A stretch of DNA of 64,000 bases, from contig OZ316893.1 in NCBI GenBank assembly GCA_973895155.1, positions 28,364,850 to 28,428,849 of the forward strand, read 5' to 3'. The notes beneath the pieces were generated by a model. The model was not told the origin of the DNA, made no database searches, and was given only the letters and a program-made list of their open reading frames with translations. This DNA is from Marsupella aquatica (lineage: Eukaryota > Marchantiophyta). Position numbers and translations under genes: made by a program. Numbering within the stretch: the first letter of the stretch is position 1; each line of letters starts with the position of its first letter. Positions 59,001 to 64,000 of the stretch are shown here, piece by piece.

Positions 59001-62000
59001 GTGCACATGGGGGCGTGTGCAACCCTACTGTAGCATTGGGGGTGTAACGAGCAGGGGGTGAGGGTGGGGGAGGGGTTCCATGGGGGTTGAGGGTGAGGGT
59101 GGCCCCCAGTTTTGGGGGTGCGTGCACATGGGGGCGTGTGCAACCCTAATTGAGCATTGGGGGTGTAACGAGCTGGGGGTGAGGGTGGGGGAGGGGTTCC
59201 ATGGGGGTTGAGGGTGAGGATGGCCCCCAGTTTTGGGGGTGCGTGCACATGGGGGCCTGTGCAACCCTACTGTAGCATTGGGGGTGTAACGAGCTGGGGG
59301 TGAGGGTGGGGAGGGGTTCCATGGGGGTTGAGGGTGAGGGTGGCCCCCAGTTTTGGGGGTGCGTGCACATGGGGGCGTGTGCAACCCTAATTGAGCATTG
59401 GGGGTGTAACGAGCTGGGGGTGAGGGTGGGGGAGGGGTTCCATGGGGGTTGAGGGTGAGGGTGGCCCCCAGTTTTGGGGGTGCGTGCACATGGGGGCGTG
59501 TGCAACCCTAATTGAGCATTGGGGGTGTAACGAGCTGGGGGTGAGGGTGGGGGAGGGGTTCCATGGGGGTTGAGGGTGAGGGTGGCCCCCAGTTTTGGGG
59601 GTGCGTGCACATGGGGGCGTGTGCAACCCTACTGTAGCATTGGGGGTGTAACGAGCTGGGGGTGAGGGTGGGGGAGGGGTTCCATGGGGGTTGAGGGTGA
59701 GGGTGGCCCCCAGTTTTGGGGGTGCGTGCACATGGGGGCGTGTGCAACCCTAATTGAGCATTGGGGGTGTAACGAGCTGGGGGTGAGGGTGGGGGAGGGG
59801 TTCCATGGGGGTTGAGGGTGAGGGTGGCCCCCAGTTTTGGGGGTGCGTGCACATGGGGGCGTGTGCAACCCTACTGTAGCATTGGGGGTGTAACGAGCTG
59901 GGGGTGAGGGTGGGGGAGGGGTTCCATGGGGGTTGAGGGTGAGGGTGGCCCCCAGTTTTGGGGGTGCGTGCACATGGGGGCGTGTGCAACCCTACTGTAG
60001 CATTGGGGGTGTAACGAGCTGGGGGTGAGGGTGGGGGAGGGGTTCCATGGGGGTTGAGGGTGAGGGTGGCCCCCAGTTGTGGGGGTGCGTGCACATGGGG
60101 GCGTGTGCAACCCTAATTGAGCATTGGGGGTGTAACGAGCTGGGGGTGAGGGTGGGGGAGGGGTTCCATGGGGGTTGAGGGTGAGGGTGGCCCCCAGTTT
60201 TGGGGGTGCGTGCACATGGGGGCGTGTGCAACCCTACTGTAGCATTGGGGGTGTAACGAGCTGGGGGTGAGGGTGGGGGAGGGGTTCCATGGGGGTTGAG
60301 GGTGAGGGTGGCCCCCAGTTTTGGGGGTGCGTGCACATGGGGGCGTGTGCAACCCTAATTGAGCATTGGGGGTGTAACGAGCTGGGGGTGAGGGTGGGGG
60401 AGGGGTTCAATGGGGGTTGAGGGTGAGGGTGGCCCCCAGTTTTGGGGGTGCGTGCACATGGGGGCGTGTGCAACCCTAATTGAGCATTGGGGGTGTAACG
60501 AGCTGGGGGTGAGGGTGGGGGAGGGGTTCCATGGGGGTTGAGGGTGAGGGTGGCCCCCAGTTTTGGGGGTGCGTGCACATGGGGGCGTGTGCAACCCTAA
60601 TTGAGCATTGGGGGTGTAACGAGCTGGGGGTGAGGGTGGGGGAGGGGTTCCATGGGGGTTGAGGGTGAGGGTGGCCCCCAGTTTTGGGGGTGCGTGCACA
60701 TGGGGGCGTGTGCAACCCTACTGTAGCATTGGGGGTGTAACGAGCTGGGGGAGGGGTTCCATGGGGGTTGAGGGTGAGGGTGGCCCCCAGTTTTGGGGGT
60801 GCGTGCACATGGGGGCGTGTGCAACCCTACTGTAGCATTGGGGGTGTAACGAGCAGGGGGTGAGGGTGGGGGAGGGGTTCCATGGGGGTTGAGGGTGAGG
60901 GTGGCCCCCAGTTTTGGGGGTGCGTGCACATGGGGGCGTGTGCAACCCTAATTGAGCATTGAGGGTGTAACGAGCTGGGGGTGAGGGTGGGGGAGGGGTT
61001 CCATGGGGGTTGAGGGTGAGGATGGCCCCCAGTTTTGGGGGTGCGTGCACATGGGGGCCTGTGCAACCCTACTGTAGCATTGGGGGTGTAACGAGCTGGG
61101 GGTGAGGGTGGGGGAGGGGTTCCATGGGGGTTGAGGGTGAGGGTGGCCCCCAGTTTTGGGGGTGCGTGCACATGGGGGCGTGTGCAACCCTAATTGAGCA
61201 TTGGGGGTGTAACGAGCTGGGGGTGAGGGTGGGGGAGGGGTTCCATGGGGGTTGAGGGTGAGGGTGGCCCCCAGTTTTGGGGGTGCGTGCACATGGGGGC
61301 GTGTGCAACCCTAATTGAGCATTGGGGGTGTAACGAGCTGGGGGTGAGGGTGGGGGAGGGGTTCCATGGGGGTTGAGGGTGAGGGTGGCCCCCAGTTTTG
61401 GGGGTGCGTGCACATGGGGGCGTGTGCAACCCTACTGTAGCATTGGGGGTGTAACGAGCTGGGGGTGAGGGTGGGGGAGGGGTTCCATGGGGGTTGAGGG
61501 TGAGGGTGGCCCCCAGTTTTGGGGGTGCGTGCACATGGGGGCGTGTGCAACCCTAATTGAGCATTGGGGGTGTAACGAGCTGGGGGTGAGGGTGGGGGAG
61601 GGGTTCCATGGGGGTTGAGGGTGAGGGTGGCCCCCAGTTTTGGGGGTGCGTGCACATGGGGGCGTGTGCAACCCTACTGTAGCATTGGGGGTGTAACGAG
61701 CTGGGGGTGAGGGTGGGGGAGGGGTTCCATGGGGGTTGAGGGTGAGGGTGGCCCCCAGTTTTGGGGGTGCGTGCACATGGGGGCGTGTGCAACCCTACTG
61801 TAGCATTGGGGGTGTAACGAGCTGGGGGTGAGGGTGGGGGAGGGGTTCCATGGGGGTTGAGGGTGAGGGTGGCCCCCAGTTTTGGGGGTGCGTGCACATG
61901 GGGGCGTGTGCAACCCTAATTGAGCATTGGGGGTGTAACGAGCTGGGGGTGAGGGTGGGGGAGGGGTTCCATGGGGGTTGAGGGTGAGGGTGGCCCCCAG

Positions 62001-64000
62001 TTTTGGGGGTGCGTGCACATGGGGGCGTGTGCAACCCTACTGTAGCATTGGGGGTGTAACGAGCTGGGGGTGAGGGTGGGGGAGGGGTTCCATGGGGGTT
62101 GAGGGTGAGGGTGGCCCCCAGTTTTGGGGGTGCGTGCACATGGGGGCGTGTGCAACCCTATTGTAGCATTGGGGGTGTAACGAGCAGGGGGTGAGGGTGG
62201 GGGAGGGGTTCCATGGGGGTTGAGGGTGAGGGTGGCCCCCAGTTTTGGGGGTGCGTGCACATGGGGGCGTGTGCAACCCTAATTGAGCATTGGGGGTGTA
62301 ACGAGCTGGGGGTGAGGGTGGGGGAGGGGTTCCATGGGGGTTGAGGGTGAGGATGGCCCCCAGTTTTGGGGGTGCGTGCACATGGGGGCCTGTGCAACCC
62401 TACTGTAGCATTGGGGGTGTAACGAGCTGGGGGTGAGGGTGGGGGAGGGGTTCCATGGGGGTTGAGGGTGAGGGTGGCCCCCAGTTTTGGGGGTGCGTGC
62501 ACATGGGGGCGTGTGCAACCCTAATTGAGCATTGGGGGTGTAACGAGCTGGGGGTGAGGGTGGGGGAGGGGTTCCATGGGGGTTGAGGGTGAGGGGTGGC
62601 CCCCAGTTTTGGGGGTGCGTGCACATGGGGGCGTGTGCAACCCTAATTGAGCATTGGGGGTGTAACGAGCTGGGGGTGAGGGTGGGGGAGGGGTTCCATG
62701 GGGGTTGAGGGTGAGGGTGGCCCCCAGTTTTGGGGGTGCGTGCACATGGGGGCGTGTGCAACCCTACTGTAGCATTGGGGGTGTAACGAGCTGGGGGTGA
62801 GGGTGGGGGAGGGGTTCCATGGGGGTTGAGGGTGAGGGTGGCCCCCAGTTTTGGGGGTGCGTGCACATGGGGGCGTGTGCAACCCTAATTGAGCATTGGG
62901 GGTGTAACGAGCTGGGGGTGAGGGTGGGGGAGGGGTTCCATGGGGGTTGAGGGTGAGGGTGGCCCCCAGTTTTGGGGGTGCGTGCACATGGGGGCGTGTG
63001 CAACCCTACTGTAGCATTGGGGGTGTAACGAGCTGGGGGTGAGGGTGGGGGAGGGGTTCCATGGGGGTTGAGGGTGAGGGTGGCCCCCAGTTTTGGGGGT
63101 GCGTGCACATGGGGGCGTGTGCAACCCTACTGTAGCATTGGGGGTGTAACGAGCTGGGGGTGAGGGTGGGGGAGGGGTTCCATGGGGGTTGAGGGTGAGG
63201 GTGGCCCCCAGTTTTGGGGGTGCGTGCACATGGGGGCGTGTGCAACCCTAATTGAGCATTGGGGGTGTAACGAGCTGGGGGTGAGGGTGGGGGAGGGGTT
63301 CCATGGGGGTTGAGGGTGAGGGTGGCCCCTAGTTTTGGGGGTGCGTGCACATGGGGGCGTGTGCAACCCTACTGTAGCATTGGGGGTGTAACGAGCTGGG
63401 GGTGAGGGTGGGGGAGGGGTTCCATGGGGGTTGAGGGTGAGGGTGGCCCCCAGTTTTGGGGGTGCGTGCACATGGGGGCGTGTGCAACCCTAATTGAGCA
63501 TTGGGGGTGTAACGAGCTGGGGGTGAGGGTGGGGGAGGGGTTCCATGGGGGTTGAGGGTGAGGGTGGCCCCCAGTTTTGGGGGTGCGTGCACATGGGGGC
63601 GTGTGCAACCCTAATTGAGCATTGGGGGTGTAACGAGCTGGGGGTGAGGGTGGGGGAGGGGTTCCATGGGGGTTGAGGGTGAGGGTGGCCCCCAGTTTTG
63701 GGGGTGCGTGCACATGGGGGCGTGTGCAACCCTAATTGAGCATTGGGGGTGTAACGAGCTGGGGGTGAGGGTGGGGGAGGGGTTCCATGGGGGTTGAGGG
63801 TGAGGGTGGCCCCCAGTTTTGGGGGTGCGTGCACATGGGGGCGTGTGCAACCCTACTTGAGCATTGGGGGTGTAACGAGCTGGGGGACAGGGTGGGGAGG
63901 GGTTCCATGGGGGTTGAGGGTGAGGGTGGCCCCCAGTTTTGGGGGTGCGTGCACATGGGGGCGTGTGCAACCCTACTGTAGCATTGGGGGTGTAACGAGC
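44020..64000 (+). repeat. Main 121-bp satellite array (about 165 monomers)
   Basis: Near-continuous head-to-tail 121-bp monomers to the window edge. Sequence variants mark monomer types: CTAATTGAGC or CTACTGTAGC, GAGCAGGGGG instead of GAGCTGGGGG, GAGGATGGCC, and GGGGGCCTGTG. These recur with an 8-monomer (968-bp) period: GAGCAG at 44275, 45243 and 46211. Longer and rearranged periods follow (GAGCAG at 48014, 49345, 50420 and 51739). Some monomers lack 12 bp (GTGAGGGTGGGG, e.g. about 47910, 50310, 51635, 54000, 57375, 60750). Each monomer has a CCCCCA-GTTT-TGGGGG hairpin. Proline-rich frames on the minus strand arise because the monomer has few stops; they are not genes. Confidence 0.97.

Noticed and set aside
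44020-64000. Dozens of overlapping minus-strand proline-rich frames (about 114 codons, repeating HPQNWGPP / TPMEPLP phrases)
   Set aside because: They are produced by the 121-bp satellite, whose length is not a multiple of three and which has few stops on that strand. The same protein text appears in every frame; no introns, start context or domain.
44020-64000. CRISPR-like regular repeats
   Set aside because: Head-to-tail satellite with no unique spacers between repeats, in a eukaryotic sequence with telomere-type repeats and spliced genes.

Overview
The window looks like heterochromatic or satellite-rich DNA from a land plant or close streptophyte relative. The evidence is plant-type TTTAGGG/CCCTAAA repeats, a plant CACTA (En/Spm-type) transposon with split genes, and relics of plant-style PPR, condensin SMC2 and topoisomerase II genes. 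A bryophyte or other early-diverging land plant is plausible (short introns, PPR style), but the species cannot be fixed from sequence alone. There are no prokaryotic features.

Layout. (1) 1-1970: tandem units of a 121-bp G-rich satellite plus a ~465-bp unique spacer (unit length 919 bp). (2) 1971-20213: one complete 18,243-bp CACTA transposon. It has CACTA...TAGTG ends, an 11-bp perfect terminal inverted repeat that extends imperfectly to 30 bp, and a 3-bp GTG target duplication. Removing the element and one GTG rejoins the interrupted satellite monomer. (3) 20217-20697: the satellite/spacer resumes and then breaks inside the spacer. (4) 20698-43786: about 23 kb of old, repeat-rich and gene-poor DNA. 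It carries several minisatellites and decayed gene pieces: an unidentified minus-strand relic near 30.4-30.7 kb, a TOP2 exon fused back-to-back to a PPR relic at 33168/33169, and a 14-exon SMC2 pseudogene at 34283-40025. Its right end has short telomere-like tracts in opposite orientations around a G-rich minisatellite. (5) 43787-64000: the second half of the broken spacer, then a near-continuous 121-bp satellite array of about 165 monomers with higher-order periodicity (968 bp = 8 monomers) that runs off the window.

The CACTA element appears coding-competent. Its genes all lie on the plus strand: a Cys-rich hypothetical protein, a double zinc-finger PHD protein resembling the EDM2 class, a two-BRCT protein, a three-exon TnpD-type transposase (1163 aa: Transpos_assoc, Transposase_21, DUF4218, DUF4216) and a ten-exon TnpA-like protein (904 aa, Transposase_24 type). 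All splice phases close without a stop. The PHD and BRCT genes are unusual cargo. A chromatin reader and a DNA-damage-type binding protein inside a transposon that sits in satellite DNA suggest, as inference only, a self-encoded role in silencing escape, target choice or repair after excision. This is the most interesting system in the window.
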